From the NCBI GenBank assembly GCA_024707385.1, contig JANPZW010000015.1, positions 682,001-746,000 of the forward strand: a DNA stretch of 64,000 nucleotides. The letters are read 5' to 3'. The notes beneath the pieces were generated by a model. The model was given only the letters and a program-made list of their open reading frames with translations. It did no database searches and was not told the origin of the DNA. Made by a program: the position numbers and the translations under genes. Within the stretch, counting starts at the first letter, position 1. The number at the start of each line of letters is the position of its first letter. This document shows, piece by piece, positions 18,106-26,751 of this stretch. The stretch comes from Cellvibrionaceae bacterium. GTDB taxonomy: Bacteria > Pseudomonadota > Gammaproteobacteria > Pseudomonadales > Cellvibrionaceae.

Positions 18106-18581
18106 TGGGCATTCTCCGTTACCAATCGATTTAAGAGCGCCTGTCGTTCGGCTTGGGATAAGCCATCGAGATTGAGCTCCAACAGCTTTTCCACCCGATT
18201 CTCGATTGTCGCCATAACCTCATAGAAAGCATCGCGAATCTGCGCGTCAGAACCTTGCAATTTGGAAGGGTCAGGCAAACTCCAATGGATTTTGACGGTG
18301 TCGCCAAACCAGACCGGACAGACTTCCGCCGCCGCGCTATCACACACGGTCACGACGATGTCTGGCTGTATTTCTTCAAACTCTTCCCAGGATTGGCTTT
18401 TCAAGCCATCGATTGATATGCCTTTTTCCGCCAGGTATTTCAATGAGAGAGGGTGTACTTCACCAACCGGCTGACTACCGGCACTGAATGCTTGAAGCTT
18501 TCCTTTAGCCAAATGATTGGTTATGGCTTCGCTCAAAATACTACGACAGCGATTATGTGTACAAACATAGAGAATTTTCAT
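18093..18581 (-). CDS. arsC: arsenate reductase, low-molecular-weight phosphatase fold
   Basis: 162-residue arsenate reductase of the LMW-PTP-fold class. The anion loop CTHNRCRS carries Cys7 and Cys12; the redox pair Cys80 and Cys88 (VTVCDSAAAEVCPVW) would form the disulfide relay reduced by thioredoxin or glutaredoxin. It converts arsenate to arsenite for export by the adjacent ACR3 protein. Second gene of an arsR-arsC-acr3 operon. Confidence 0.93.
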   Translation of the reverse strand: MKILYVCTHNRCRSILSEAITNHLAKGKLQAFSAGSQPVGEVHPLSLKYLAEKGISIDGLKSQSWEEFEEIQPDIVVTVCDSAAAEVCPVWFGDTVKIHWSLPDPSKLQGSDAQIRDAFYEVMATIENRVEKLLELNLDGLSQAERQALLNRLVTENAHGAV

Positions 18582-18598
18582 CGTAAAGCCTTATAGGT

Positions 18599-18934
18599 TC
18601 AGCAGCATTGGGGACGATTCTTCATCGCGGTCAGTTTTTCCTGAAAAATTTTTAACCTATCCAGATTGGCGTCTTGCGTTGTCCGCAGGATTTCCAAGGC
18701 CCACTCCGGCAGCGTTTTTGCCATGGAATAAAAAACCCATTGCCCGCGACGGGTGTCACTCAAAACACCGCAACTACGCAGCTGGGCCAAATGGCGAGAA
18801 ATTTTTGGCTGGCTGTCATCGAGCGCTTCCATCAATTCGCAGACACAGAGTTCATCTTGCTGATGGATCAACAGAGTGGCATACAGGCGTGTTTCGTCCG
18901 CAAGACATTTAAAAAATTGCGCGGGCTCAAGCAT
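18599..18934 (-). CDS. arsR: ArsR-family arsenic-responsive repressor
   Basis: 111-residue winged-helix repressor. Cys30 and Cys32 in ELCVCEL form the As(III)-sensing motif of classical ArsR; the DNA-reading helix is near SQPKISRHLAQLRSCGVL. The protein ends in RPQCC, two further Cys that could add to metal binding. ATG 18934 with GAAGGAG upstream is preferred over TTG 18973. It should repress its own operon; a 14-bp palindrome at 19038-19051 is the likely operator. Confidence 0.93.
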   Translation of the reverse strand: MLEPAQFFKCLADETRLYATLLIHQQDELCVCELMEALDDSQPKISRHLAQLRSCGVLSDTRRGQWVFYSMAKTLPEWALEILRTTQDANLDRLKIFQEKLTAMKNRPQCC

Positions 18935-19037
18935 ATTCAGCGCTCCTTCTATAGTTCGTTTAAACGCACCCAACAGACCGGGGCCATTCTGTAAACAACA
19001 GGAATATGACGAGGGCCGTCTGCAAGCTATATATATT

Positions 19038-19051
19038 GATATTCGAATATC
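19038..19051. promoter_or_regulatory. candidate ArsR operator
   Basis: GATATTCGAATATC, a perfect 14-bp palindrome about 105 bp upstream of arsR, within AT-rich sequence that also has TATATATAG on the arsR strand, a possible -10. The ATTCGAAT core resembles ArsR sites. A second small palindrome CGTTTAAACG lies at 18957-18966. The rest of 18935-19323, between divergent genes, has no convincing gene. Confidence 0.5.
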
Positions 19052-19323
19052 CGCATATTAACAGTCCTCCCTTGCAATTTCAACTCCTCGGACAGCTGCA
19101 CTTCGAACCGCGTTACCCTTTCTCCGCATCCACGATAGGGAAAGCATGGCGAGAGAGACCAGACGGCTGGCTTTTCACTTGGGATGATAAGCATATCGAG
19201 ATTTATTGTTTCCAATCGTCTATAGCCATCACTATATTCCTTTCGATCCGGCGGAAATGGCAGTTTGTTTCTGCTGAAACCCCTCAGTGTTTATTTTTAA
19301 ACACTTGTAATCGAGGAGATATC

Positions 19324-19830
19324 ATGACATTCGCACCATCCGAACAAGCTGCTGGGAATTCAACAAACGAAAAACTCACGCGGCAGAAAATTCCCGACAT
19401 TTTGCGCAACGCAAATCTTGAAGCTCAGGATAAAAATTTCGGGTTTGCAGGCAGCATCTCACCGGAGGATGCCTGGCAACTGTTCATACAAGGGGAGGCT
19501 CATCTGGTGGATGTGCGGACTGCCGAGGAGCGGAAGTTTGTTGGGCATGTTTTCAACACATTCCACATTGCTTGGCAAACAGGCCCTGCCTTGATCAAAA
19601 ATCCACGTTTTTTACGTGAATTGGAAACCAAGGTGTCTAAAGACGCGGTGATTTTATTGTTATGCCGCAGCGGCAAACGTTCCGCGGCGGCAGCCATAGC
19701 GGCTACTGCTGCTGGATTTACCCAGGTTTACAACGTGCGCGAAGGTTTTGAAGGCGACCTCGATGATAAACAGCAGCGCGGTCGTATCAGCGGCTGGCGG
19801 CAGCGCGGGTTACCGTGGGTACAGGACTAG
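19324..19830 (+). CDS. cytoplasmic single-domain rhodanese
   Basis: 168 residues with no signal peptide. The rhodanese domain starts at about 45 (ISPEDAWQLFIQGEAHLVDVRTAEER) and the active loop CRSGKRS carries Cys114. GAGGAGAT directly precedes ATG 19324; longer upstream reading frames lack a ribosome site. First gene of the run that leads to the encapsulin and its desulfurase. Likely handles persulfide sulfur made or consumed by that system. Rhodaneses are recurrent neighbours of family 2A encapsulins. Confidence 0.9.
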   Translation: MTFAPSEQAAGNSTNEKLTRQKIPDILRNANLEAQDKNFGFAGSISPEDAWQLFIQGEAHLVDVRTAEERKFVGHVFNTFHIAWQTGPALIKNPRFLRELETKVSKDAVILLLCRSGKRSAAAAIAATAAGFTQVYNVREGFEGDLDDKQQRGRISGWRQRGLPWVQD

Positions 19831-19854
19831 GGACCAAGATGAAGAGGTATGGGT

Positions 19855-20817
19855 ATGAGCGACAATTTTGTCAGTGAAATTACGCAACTGAGCGTCCCAA
19901 ACTGGGAGCTCGACAAGATCGTGTTGGAGCTGCGCACCGCGCGCAATGAATGGCGGCGCCAGAGCGGTCGTGCAAAAGAACCTGGCTTGCGGGAATTGCC
20001 TTCACGCGATGCTTTGCAGCAAATTGTCCGGGATTTATGCGGCGCGCTTTTTCCGATGCGCTTGGGGCCCCAAGAGTTGCGGCAGGAATCTGAAGATTAC
20101 TATGTCGGCCATACTCTAGACGCCGCTTTAACGCAGCTGCTGCAACAGGTTCAACTTGAACTGAATTACTTCGCGCGGGTAAATAATTTTCCGATTGAGG
20201 AAAAAGCGTTGAAGGTGCAAAGCCTGCATATTATTCGCCAATTTGCCACTGCTCTGCCGGAGCTCAGACGTACACTTGATGTAGATATTCAGGCCGCCTA
20301 TAAAGGTGATCCTGCGGCCCATAGTGTCGATGAAGTATTGCTTTGTTATCCCGGCATATTGGCGATCATCCATCATCGCCTCGCGCACAAACTCTATCAG
20401 CTCGAAGTACCTTTGCTAGCGAGAATCGTTGCGGAACTGGCGCATTCTCTGACCGGTATCGATATTCATCCCGGAGCAGAAATCGGCCGCGGATTTTTTA
20501 TCGACCATGGCACAGGCGTCGTAATCGGCGAAACGGCAGTGATTGGCGAACGTGTCAGCATCTATCAGGCGGTTACGCTCGGAGCAAAAACATTTCCGAC
20601 AGATGAAAGTGGTGCTTTGAAAAAGGGCCTAGCGCGCCATCCTATCGTCGAAGACGATGTGGTGATTTACGCCGGCGCCACTGTATTGGGCCGTATCACC
20701 ATAGGCAAAGGCTCTATTATCGGCGGCAATGTCTGGATTACCCGTAATGTCCCCGCAGGGTCTGTTATTAGCCAGGCCAACACTCGATTGGAAGCGGCGG
20801 AGGCCGAAGGCGCATGA
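19855..20817 (+). CDS. epsC: serine O-acetyltransferase (EpsC/SrpH type)
   Basis: 320-residue enzyme making O-acetylserine from serine and acetyl-CoA, the acceptor for sulfide in cysteine synthesis. An N-terminal helical domain (about 1-185) is followed by the left-handed beta-helix (GIDIHPGAEIGRGFFIDH, GVVIGETAVIGERVSIYQ, LGRITIGKGSIIGG). The insert between coils (TFPTDESGALKKGLARHP) and the long N-terminus are typical of the SrpH/EpsC group rather than E. coli CysE. ATG 19855 is preferred over 19849 for its spacing to GAAGAGG. Synechococcus srpH, a sulfur-regulated gene near srpI, encodes the same type. Its stop overlaps the next gene (ATGA). Confidence 0.93.
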   Translation: MSDNFVSEITQLSVPNWELDKIVLELRTARNEWRRQSGRAKEPGLRELPSRDALQQIVRDLCGALFPMRLGPQELRQESEDYYVGHTLDAALTQLLQQVQLELNYFARVNNFPIEEKALKVQSLHIIRQFATALPELRRTLDVDIQAAYKGDPAAHSVDEVLLCYPGILAIIHHRLAHKLYQLEVPLLARIVAELAHSLTGIDIHPGAEIGRGFFIDHGTGVVIGETAVIGERVSIYQAVTLGAKTFPTDESGALKKGLARHPIVEDDVVIYAGATVLGRITIGKGSIIGGNVWITRNVPAGSVISQANTRLEAAEAEGA

Positions 20818-21074
20818 GCATTAATCTTTATTTCGGCCGCGTGGTGCGCGAGCTGCGTGTCGATAACCATTTGTCGCAGGAGGAACTGGCGGGAAAGGCA
20901 GGATTAAATCGAACTTATTTTGGCGAAGTCGAGCGCGGGGTGGTTACACCATCTCTGGTGACGATTGCGAAAATTGCCTCTGCTCTGAGCGTTTCGCCAT
21001 CTGCGCTGATTGCGCAAAGTGAGCGTTTGATTAATGAGGAACGGGAGCGGCATGAATTAGCCCATGCCGAATAG
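20814..21074 (+). CDS. small XRE-family regulator
   Basis: 86-residue Cro/CI-type helix-turn-helix protein: FGRVVRELRVDNHLSQEELAGKAGLNRTYFGEVERGVVTPSLVTIAKIASAL covers all five helices, with a short charged tail and no sensor domain. Overlaps the acetyltransferase gene by 4 bases (ATGA), so it is co-translated and probably regulates this sulfur operon. Signal unknown. Confidence 0.88.
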   Translation: MSINLYFGRVVRELRVDNHLSQEELAGKAGLNRTYFGEVERGVVTPSLVTIAKIASALSVSPSALIAQSERLINEERERHELAHAE

Positions 21075-21100
21075 TAGGGCGGCAATAATCGGGTAATGCC

Positions 21101-22016
21101 ATGAGTGTTATGTATGATCGCTTGATCCATTGGCTGGTCAGTAGTCTGGAGCTGGAAACAACACTTTTTCATGTCGGTCAGTATTGCGGCTCCTGGCGCG
21201 CATCCACCGCCGGCCGGTCGAAGGCCAGTTTTCACCTCGTGCTGGACGGCAAATGTTATCTCCACATTCCGGATCGGGCGCCCATACCCCTTGAGGCACA
21301 GGACGCGGTTTTTTCTGCTGCAGGATTTGCCGCATTTTCTCAGCCCTTATGAAGATGCCACCGCCGCTTGTGAACCTAAAAGCATGCAATCGTTATCGCC
21401 GAATTTGCCGGGCGGCACTGGGCTCGCCTGTGGATTTTTTCAATTTCGTGGCATGGCGGCAGAATTGCTGACGGAATCATTTCCGGATTTTTTACTGCTG
21501 CGCGCCCAGGCTCCCGGAGCGCAGCCCAGCCGATCCATTTTCGAATTAATTCGTCAAGAGACTTCGCTGGAAAGCACAACGCCGTCGCCGTTGATCAATC
21601 GACTCACGGAATTACTGTTGTTTTATCTGGTACGTGATTTCGCGCAACAAAGTGAGGTCGTGGCAGGCACTTGGGCGGTGGCGTCGCGCCCTCAATTTGC
21701 GCCATTGCTGGAGCGCTTGCTGCAAGATCCCGGGCAACCCTGGTCGACGGATGATATGGCGCGGGTGGTCAATATGTCGCGCACACGTTTTTTCAAACAG
21801 TTTGTTGATATCAGTGGCCACCCGCCGGCGCAATTTTTGTTGAATCTGCGTATGAACATAGCGGCGCAACGATTGCGCACTGGCGAAAGTGTGACCCGCG
21901 TAGCGGAATTTGTCGGCTATCAATCACCTGCTGCCTTTACCCGGGCATTTAAAAAAATTATTGGCGAACAACCCGGCGCCTATCAACGTGCTAACCGGGT
22001 CTTGCCTGCAAATTGA
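21101..22016 (+). CDS. AraC-family regulator with cupin sensor (frameshift at 21309-21314)
   Basis: Transcription factor with an N-terminal cupin domain (about 1-180: FHVGQYCGSWRAS, FHLVLDGKCYLHIPDRAPIPLEAQDAVFL) and a C-terminal AraC HTH pair (about 205-300: WSTDDMARVVNMSRTRFFKQF, VTRVAEFVGYQSPAAFTRAF). The T6 run at 21309-21314 has one T too many; with five, the two frames join as DAVFLLQDLPHFLSPYED, giving about 304 residues. No clear ribosome site precedes ATG 21101 (ATG 21110 is in frame), consistent with coupling to the XRE gene 26 bases upstream. Ligand unknown. Confidence 0.85.
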
Positions 22017-22129
22017 TTGCCTGTAAACGGGACGATCGAGCAAAAGAAGTGAACGTTTCGTCGTAGCCCATTAAAACCGCGCCATCAATAATACCCGCCA
22101 TCCAATTGCAAAAATCGCCGAGGTTTCAA

Positions 22130-22693
22130 ATGTCACGCCTACCTGTATTGAATCTGGAGAATGCTCCAGCGGCCAGCCGTGGTTTTATTGATCGCAGTAT
22201 CAGGAATAATGGCTTCCTGCCCAACCTTGTCGGGGTACTCGCTAATGCTCCTACCGCGCTGGAGACTTATCTGACGGTCGCGGAGATCAATAGTCGCAGT
22301 AGCCTGACACTTGCGGAGCGGGAAGTTGTGCAGATTATTGCCGCGAGTATTCATGGCTGCGAATTCTGTGTCGCCGGGCATACCGCTATTGCTTTAAAAA
22401 AAGCTGGCTTTGATAAAAACACCGTGATTGCCTTGCAAAATCGCGCTCCCACAGGCGATGCGCGCCTGGACGCGGTGGCAGATTTCACACGCGCCGTGAT
22501 TGTCAGTCGAGGTGCAGTAGCTGATGGCGAACTGCAACAATTCCTTAAGGCAGGCTTCACCGAAGCTCAGGTTCTTGAGGTCATTCTCGGGGTCAGTCTC
22601 GCGAGCTTGTGCAATTTCACCAACAATCTCGCGCGCAATGAAATCAACCCACAACTGCAAGCCTTTCGTCCAGCCGTACTGCAAGGTGAATAA
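22130..22693 (+). CDS. carboxymuconolactone decarboxylase / AhpD-like protein
   Basis: 187-residue all-helical protein of the CMD/AhpD superfamily. The CxxC pair Cys77-Cys80 in GCEFCVAGHTAIALKKAG, with the following His, is the AhpD-type thiol peroxidase/reductase centre. GAGG precedes ATG 22130. It lies between the AraC regulator and the flavoprotein gene (2-base gap) in the sulfur operon, so a thiol-based antioxidant or desulfonation-linked role is likely. Such genes often accompany alkanesulfonate and sulfone systems. Confidence 0.85.
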   Translation: MSRLPVLNLENAPAASRGFIDRSIRNNGFLPNLVGVLANAPTALETYLTVAEINSRSSLTLAEREVVQIIAASIHGCEFCVAGHTAIALKKAGFDKNTVIALQNRAPTGDARLDAVADFTRAVIVSRGAVADGELQQFLKAGFTEAQVLEVILGVSLASLCNFTNNLARNEINPQLQAFRPAVLQGE

Positions 22694-22694
22694 C

Positions 22695-23774
22695 GTGGCA
22701 GTCGCAGCACAATATAATTCGACTGATATATCCTGGGTCGCACAACAAGCCGAATTGCTCGACAGTTGCAACCAGTACGCGAATGAAGTGATACCTCAAC
22801 TCGCGGAACAACATCTATTTGGCATAGGTGTGCCGGAACACCTGGGCGGAGCAGGCGGCACCACTGCAGAAGCGGTGGAGGCTATCGAAGATATTGCCCG
22901 GCACTCGGTAACAGCGGCCTTTGTTTTTTGGGGGCATCGCTCCTTCATTGAATATCTGTTGCTGTCGCCCAATGAAACCCTACGCGAGCGTTGGCTGCCG
23001 GAATTGCTGAATGGAAAAATCGCGGGTGCCACAGGTTTGTCGAACGCGATTAAATTTTTGTCCGGAATCGAGAATCTGCAAATTGAAGCGCGCAATCTCG
23101 GCGAAGACTATTGGTCGCTGGAAGGACAACTGCCCTGGGTAACCAATTTACGTCCGCAAGGCTTTATAGTTGCCGCAGTAGTGGCGAGGGAAGGGCAGTC
23201 GCCGCTGGTGGCGGCATTGCGTCACGATCACGAAGGGTTGCAACGCACCGCCGATCTGGAATTGTTTGGCTTGCGCGGCAGTAATACCGCAGCAATTCAT
23301 CTGCGCAATGTGGAAATTCACCGCGACGATTTGCTGCACGACAATGCGCAAGAATTTATCGTTCGCATCCGGCCGTCATTTCTCGCGCTGCAATGCGGAT
23401 TGTCGCTCGGACTCGCCGATGCAGCTTTGCAGGCAGCACAGCAGGTAGCGCACTTCTCCGGAAATATTTTATCGCCGCGCATTCTCTCGCTGCGCAGCGA
23501 GCTTGTGCAGCGTCGTTCGGAGCTGCTGACGGGTATCGATGCGGGAACCTTCGCGCGCGATCCGCAAAAACTTTTCCGTTTGCGTATTGCACTAGCGGAA
23601 ATCGTCCAGGGTGCGGCGCAGTTGGAATTGGAGGCCAGCGGTGGTCGTGCCTATCTGCAGGATCACAATCGCGGCTTTTTCCGTCGCTGGCGTGAATCCG
23701 CTTTTATTCCGTTGGTCACTCCGAGTCTCGTGCAATTACAAGGCGAGTTAAGTAAGCACAGGCAAGCATTATGA
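22695..23774 (+). CDS. acyl-CoA-dehydrogenase-fold flavoprotein (SfnB/DszC-like context)
   Basis: 359-residue protein with the acyl-CoA dehydrogenase fold: N-terminal helical domain (YANEVIPQLAEQHLFGIGVPEHLGG), middle beta domain with GATGLSNAIKFLSG, and C-terminal four-helix bundle. The catalytic Glu region of true dehydrogenases is not evident. With a sulfonate-type ABC transporter directly downstream it is more likely an FMN/FAD-dependent oxygenase acting on an organosulfur compound, like SfnB or DszC; that is inference from context. GTG 22695 with AAGGTG upstream is the chosen start. Its stop overlaps the ATPase gene by 4 bases. Confidence 0.82.
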   Translation: MAVAAQYNSTDISWVAQQAELLDSCNQYANEVIPQLAEQHLFGIGVPEHLGGAGGTTAEAVEAIEDIARHSVTAAFVFWGHRSFIEYLLLSPNETLRERWLPELLNGKIAGATGLSNAIKFLSGIENLQIEARNLGEDYWSLEGQLPWVTNLRPQGFIVAAVVAREGQSPLVAALRHDHEGLQRTADLELFGLRGSNTAAIHLRNVEIHRDDLLHDNAQEFIVRIRPSFLALQCGLSLGLADAALQAAQQVAHFSGNILSPRILSLRSELVQRRSELLTGIDAGTFARDPQKLFRLRIALAEIVQGAAQLELEASGGRAYLQDHNRGFFRRWRESAFIPLVTPSLVQLQGELSKHRQAL

Positions 23775-24634
23775 CAAATTCCATCACTGCCATCCCCAAC
23801 CCAGAAGGTGGTGTACTGCAGGCGGAAAGTCTGACGTTTTCCCATGACGGAGGGGCGCCCGTTTTTGCCGACGTTTCCTTTTCCGTGCGACCGCAGGAAA
23901 CGCTCGCCCTGCTGGGCGCAAGTGGCTGCGGCAAATCGACACTTCTACGACTGCTCGCCGGCCTGGAAAAACCGCTGCAAGGCAGCGTGAAATTTCTCGG
24001 TGAGCCTCTTGTGCAACCCCATCCACGCAGCGCATTGGTTTTTCAGCAGGCGAGTTTATTGCCGTGGCTAAACGTCGCTGACAATGTGAGCTTCGGCCTC
24101 GACTTCCGCCACCAGCCGCGCATCAATACACAGGAACGCAAAACTCGCGTGCAAAATGCTTTGCAGGCTGTCGGTATGGCAGGCCATGAAAAATCATCGC
24201 CCGCACAATTATCCGGCGGCATGGCGCAGCGCGTCGCTCTTGCCAGAGCACTTGCGCGCGAACCGCAATTGTTATTTGCCGACGAGCCTTTTTCTGCCCT
24301 CGATCCGATTACCCGCGGCGAAATGCAAAGTCTCATGGTCGATGTAGTGCATCGTTGGCACACCGCTGCCTTACTGGTAACACATGATATAGATGAAGCC
24401 ATTCTGGTGGCGGACCGAATTTTGTTGATGGGTGGCGCTCCGGCAAAAATTATCGCCGAGTGGACCGTTGATCTTCCGCATCCGCGCACAGTCTACCCCC
24501 ACGCCATTCAGGAGCTGCGCCAGGAAATACTCGAAGCGTTCCGCGGCTGCAATCCGCTCGGCAATCATCAAGTTCACCAACGAAAATTATCCCCAGCCGT
24601 AACGGCAATACAGCCATCGCATTTTTATATCTGA
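23771..24634 (+). CDS. sulfonate/taurine-type ABC transporter ATPase
   Basis: 287-residue ATP-binding subunit of the SsuB/TauB family. Walker A GASGCGKST (49-57), signature LSGGMAQRVALARAL (about 141-155), Walker B LLFADEPFSALD, switch His in VTHDIDEA. The C-terminal ~30 residues extend past the usual SsuB end. It powers import with the permease at 25877 and binding protein at 24642, most likely for an organosulfonate or sulfonate-like molecule given the sulfur genes around it. Confidence 0.92.
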   Translation: MTNSITAIPNPEGGVLQAESLTFSHDGGAPVFADVSFSVRPQETLALLGASGCGKSTLLRLLAGLEKPLQGSVKFLGEPLVQPHPRSALVFQQASLLPWLNVADNVSFGLDFRHQPRINTQERKTRVQNALQAVGMAGHEKSSPAQLSGGMAQRVALARALAREPQLLFADEPFSALDPITRGEMQSLMVDVVHRWHTAALLVTHDIDEAILVADRILLMGGAPAKIIAEWTVDLPHPRTVYPHAIQELRQEILEAFRGCNPLGNHQVHQRKLSPAVTAIQPSHFYI

Positions 24635-24641
24635 GGTATAT

Positions 24642-25877
24642 ATGCAGAAGCCCAAGGATTCTTCGATTCATATTTGTTTGTCTCCCAGTTGCGATTGCGG
24701 TATGTCGCGGCGTGACTTTCTGCGGCTGTCGTCTCTGACCGGGGCGGCAGCACTGCCATTTTTGCGCGCAGGAGATGCCTGGGCACAAAAAACTCCGGGC
24801 ACCGATCAACCCGTGCGCATCGGCTATCTGCCCATCACCGACGCTACGCCTCTGTTAGTTGCCCACGCGCGCAAATTGTTTGAAGAAGAGGGACTTATTG
24901 CCGAAGCACCGCGTTTATTCCGCAGTTGGGCACAGATTGTAGAAGCGTTTGTGGCAGGGCAGATTAACGTCATCCATTTGTTATCACCTGCCACTTTATG
25001 GGTGCGATACGGCACGAAGTTTCCCGCCAAAATTGTTGCCTGGAATCATGTGAACGGTTCGGGTTTAACCGTAGCGCCGGAGATCAACAGCGTTAAAGAT
25101 CTCGGCGGCAAAACAGTGGCCATTCCGTTCTGGTATTCCATTCACAACATCCTGCTGCAAAAACTGCTGGTAGATAATGGCTTAACGCCTGTCACCCGGG
25201 CGAACACCGCAAAACTTGCTCCTAATGAAGTGAACTTGCTGGTACAACCACCGGCGGAAATGATCTCCGCTTTGGCTAACAAAGCTATCGCCGGATTTAT
25301 CGTCGCAGACCCATTCAACGCCGCGGCGGAAATCAACAAAATCGGTAAGGTGCTACGTTTTTCCGGCGACGTCTGGCGCGACCACGCCTGCTGCGTCACT
25401 TTTATTGCCGAGCGCGATATCGATCAGCGACCGGCCTGGGTTCAGGGTGTGACCAATGCAATTGTCAAAGCGCAGGCTTGGTCTCTGGATCATCTGGATG
25501 AGATTCCAGGAATAATGGCCTCGGAAAGCGAACATCGTTATACGCCCCACACCAAAGCCATTTTGCAAAAAGTATTTTCCACCACGGATTACCGTCAATA
25601 TGAAGAATCGGGTGTGGTGCGTAATCAGGGCTGGCATCAACGACGTATTGATTTTCAGCCGTACCCGTTTCCCTCCTACACAGAAGCGCTGGTGCGCGCC
25701 CTACATACCACGCATGTAGAAGGCGATAAGACCTTTCTCACCAAGTTGGATCCCGCAGATGTTGCGCGCGATCTGGTGGACGATCGATTTGTTCGCCAGG
25801 CAATTACCCTTGCCGGCGGACCCAAGATATTCAACCTCCCGGAAAATTTTGCCCGCAGTGAAACCCTGACATCCTGA
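24642..25877 (+). CDS. Tat-exported ABC substrate-binding protein (SsuA/nitrate-sulfonate family)
   Basis: 411-residue periplasmic binding protein. The N-terminus is unusual: about 20 residues with three Cys (ICLSPSCDCG) precede a Tat motif (SRRDFLRLSS) and hydrophobic stretch to about 47. The mature chain starts VRIGYLPITDATPLLVAHARKLFEEEG, the SsuA/TauA/THI5 pattern, and PFWYSIHNILLQKLL, GFIVADPF and DHACCV resemble binding proteins in bacterial sulfur clusters. Start ATG 24642 follows GAGG; a Met directly before the SRR motif (Met21) is a possible alternative start that would remove the Cys-rich leader. Confidence 0.9.
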   Translation: MQKPKDSSIHICLSPSCDCGMSRRDFLRLSSLTGAAALPFLRAGDAWAQKTPGTDQPVRIGYLPITDATPLLVAHARKLFEEEGLIAEAPRLFRSWAQIVEAFVAGQINVIHLLSPATLWVRYGTKFPAKIVAWNHVNGSGLTVAPEINSVKDLGGKTVAIPFWYSIHNILLQKLLVDNGLTPVTRANTAKLAPNEVNLLVQPPAEMISALANKAIAGFIVADPFNAAAEINKIGKVLRFSGDVWRDHACCVTFIAERDIDQRPAWVQGVTNAIVKAQAWSLDHLDEIPGIMASESEHRYTPHTKAILQKVFSTTDYRQYEESGVVRNQGWHQRRIDFQPYPFPSYTEALVRALHTTHVEGDKTFLTKLDPADVARDLVDDRFVRQAITLAGGPKIFNLPENFARSETLTS

Positions 25878-26635
25878 TGAAGCATTCTCTACTACATAAA
25901 CTGCTGGCACCTTGTGCCGGACTTTTATTTGCTGTTTTTCTGTGGTGGTTAGGCACGCTTTGGTTAACCCGAAGCATGCCTATCGCCAGTAATTTGTCGC
26001 CCTTGCGTGCGTTTCCCGAATTGTTTGCGCTGCTTGGCTCAAGCTTGATTTGGGAACATACGCTAACAAGTTTGCAGCGGGTGTTGGCAGGCTTGGGATT
26101 TGCGCTTCTGGTGGGTGTGCCCGCCGGAATTCTCACCGGCATTTCCATAGGCTTCGCTCAAACAACCGGCACACTGTTCCAATTTCTACGCATGATTTCA
26201 CCCTTATCCTGGATGCCGATTGCGGTGATGGTATTGGGAGTCGGCGATGCGCCGGTTTATTTTCTCCTCGCATTTGCGGCGGTTTGGCCGATTCTGCTCA
26301 ATACTGCTGCAGGGGTGGGACAGCTGGATGAAAACTGGTTGCTGCTCTCACGCAGCCTATCCGCCACCCCGTGGGAGCGTTTGCGTCGAGTCATCCTGCC
26401 GGCCATTGCGCCTCATATATTGACCGGCGTGCGTTTGGCGATTGGGGTGATCTGGATTGTTTTGGTACCTGCGGAAATGCTCGGTGTGTCCGCGGGACTG
26501 GGTTATTTCATTCTGGATACGCGAGACAGGCTGGCCTATCACGAACTTATGGCCACAATTCTGCTCATCGGCTTCCTCGGCTTTCTGCTGGATCAGTTGG
26601 CCAGGTATCTCCACAAACGCTGGTTTCAGCGGTAG
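25877..26635 (+). CDS. sulfonate-type ABC transporter permease
   Basis: 252-residue inner-membrane subunit (SsuC/TauC family) with about six membrane segments and the EAA loop around 150-170 (LLLSRSLSATPWERLRRVILPAIAPHI). Overlaps the binding-protein stop by one base (TGATG). Completes the importer with genes at 23771 and 24642. Confidence 0.92.
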   Translation: MKHSLLHKLLAPCAGLLFAVFLWWLGTLWLTRSMPIASNLSPLRAFPELFALLGSSLIWEHTLTSLQRVLAGLGFALLVGVPAGILTGISIGFAQTTGTLFQFLRMISPLSWMPIAVMVLGVGDAPVYFLLAFAAVWPILLNTAAGVGQLDENWLLLSRSLSATPWERLRRVILPAIAPHILTGVRLAIGVIWIVLVPAEMLGVSAGLGYFILDTRDRLAYHELMATILLIGFLGFLLDQLARYLHKRWFQR

Positions 26636-26751
26636 CGCATCGGGGAATTTTTAATGCGTGATGGCTATAGCAGGTTGAGCGATGCTTAGAGCGATGAGAT
26701 CTTAGCTTAGTACGTTTTCTTCTATAGCTTCCGCAGTGCCAAGAGGTTCCC

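Noticed and set aside
26648..26664. GG-N10-GC match upstream of the encapsulin gene
   Set aside because: Flanks do not match the -24 or -12 consensus (GGGGAAT, AATGC). A nearby TGGCTATAGCAGGTTGAGC resembles the 37184 element but with wrong spacing.
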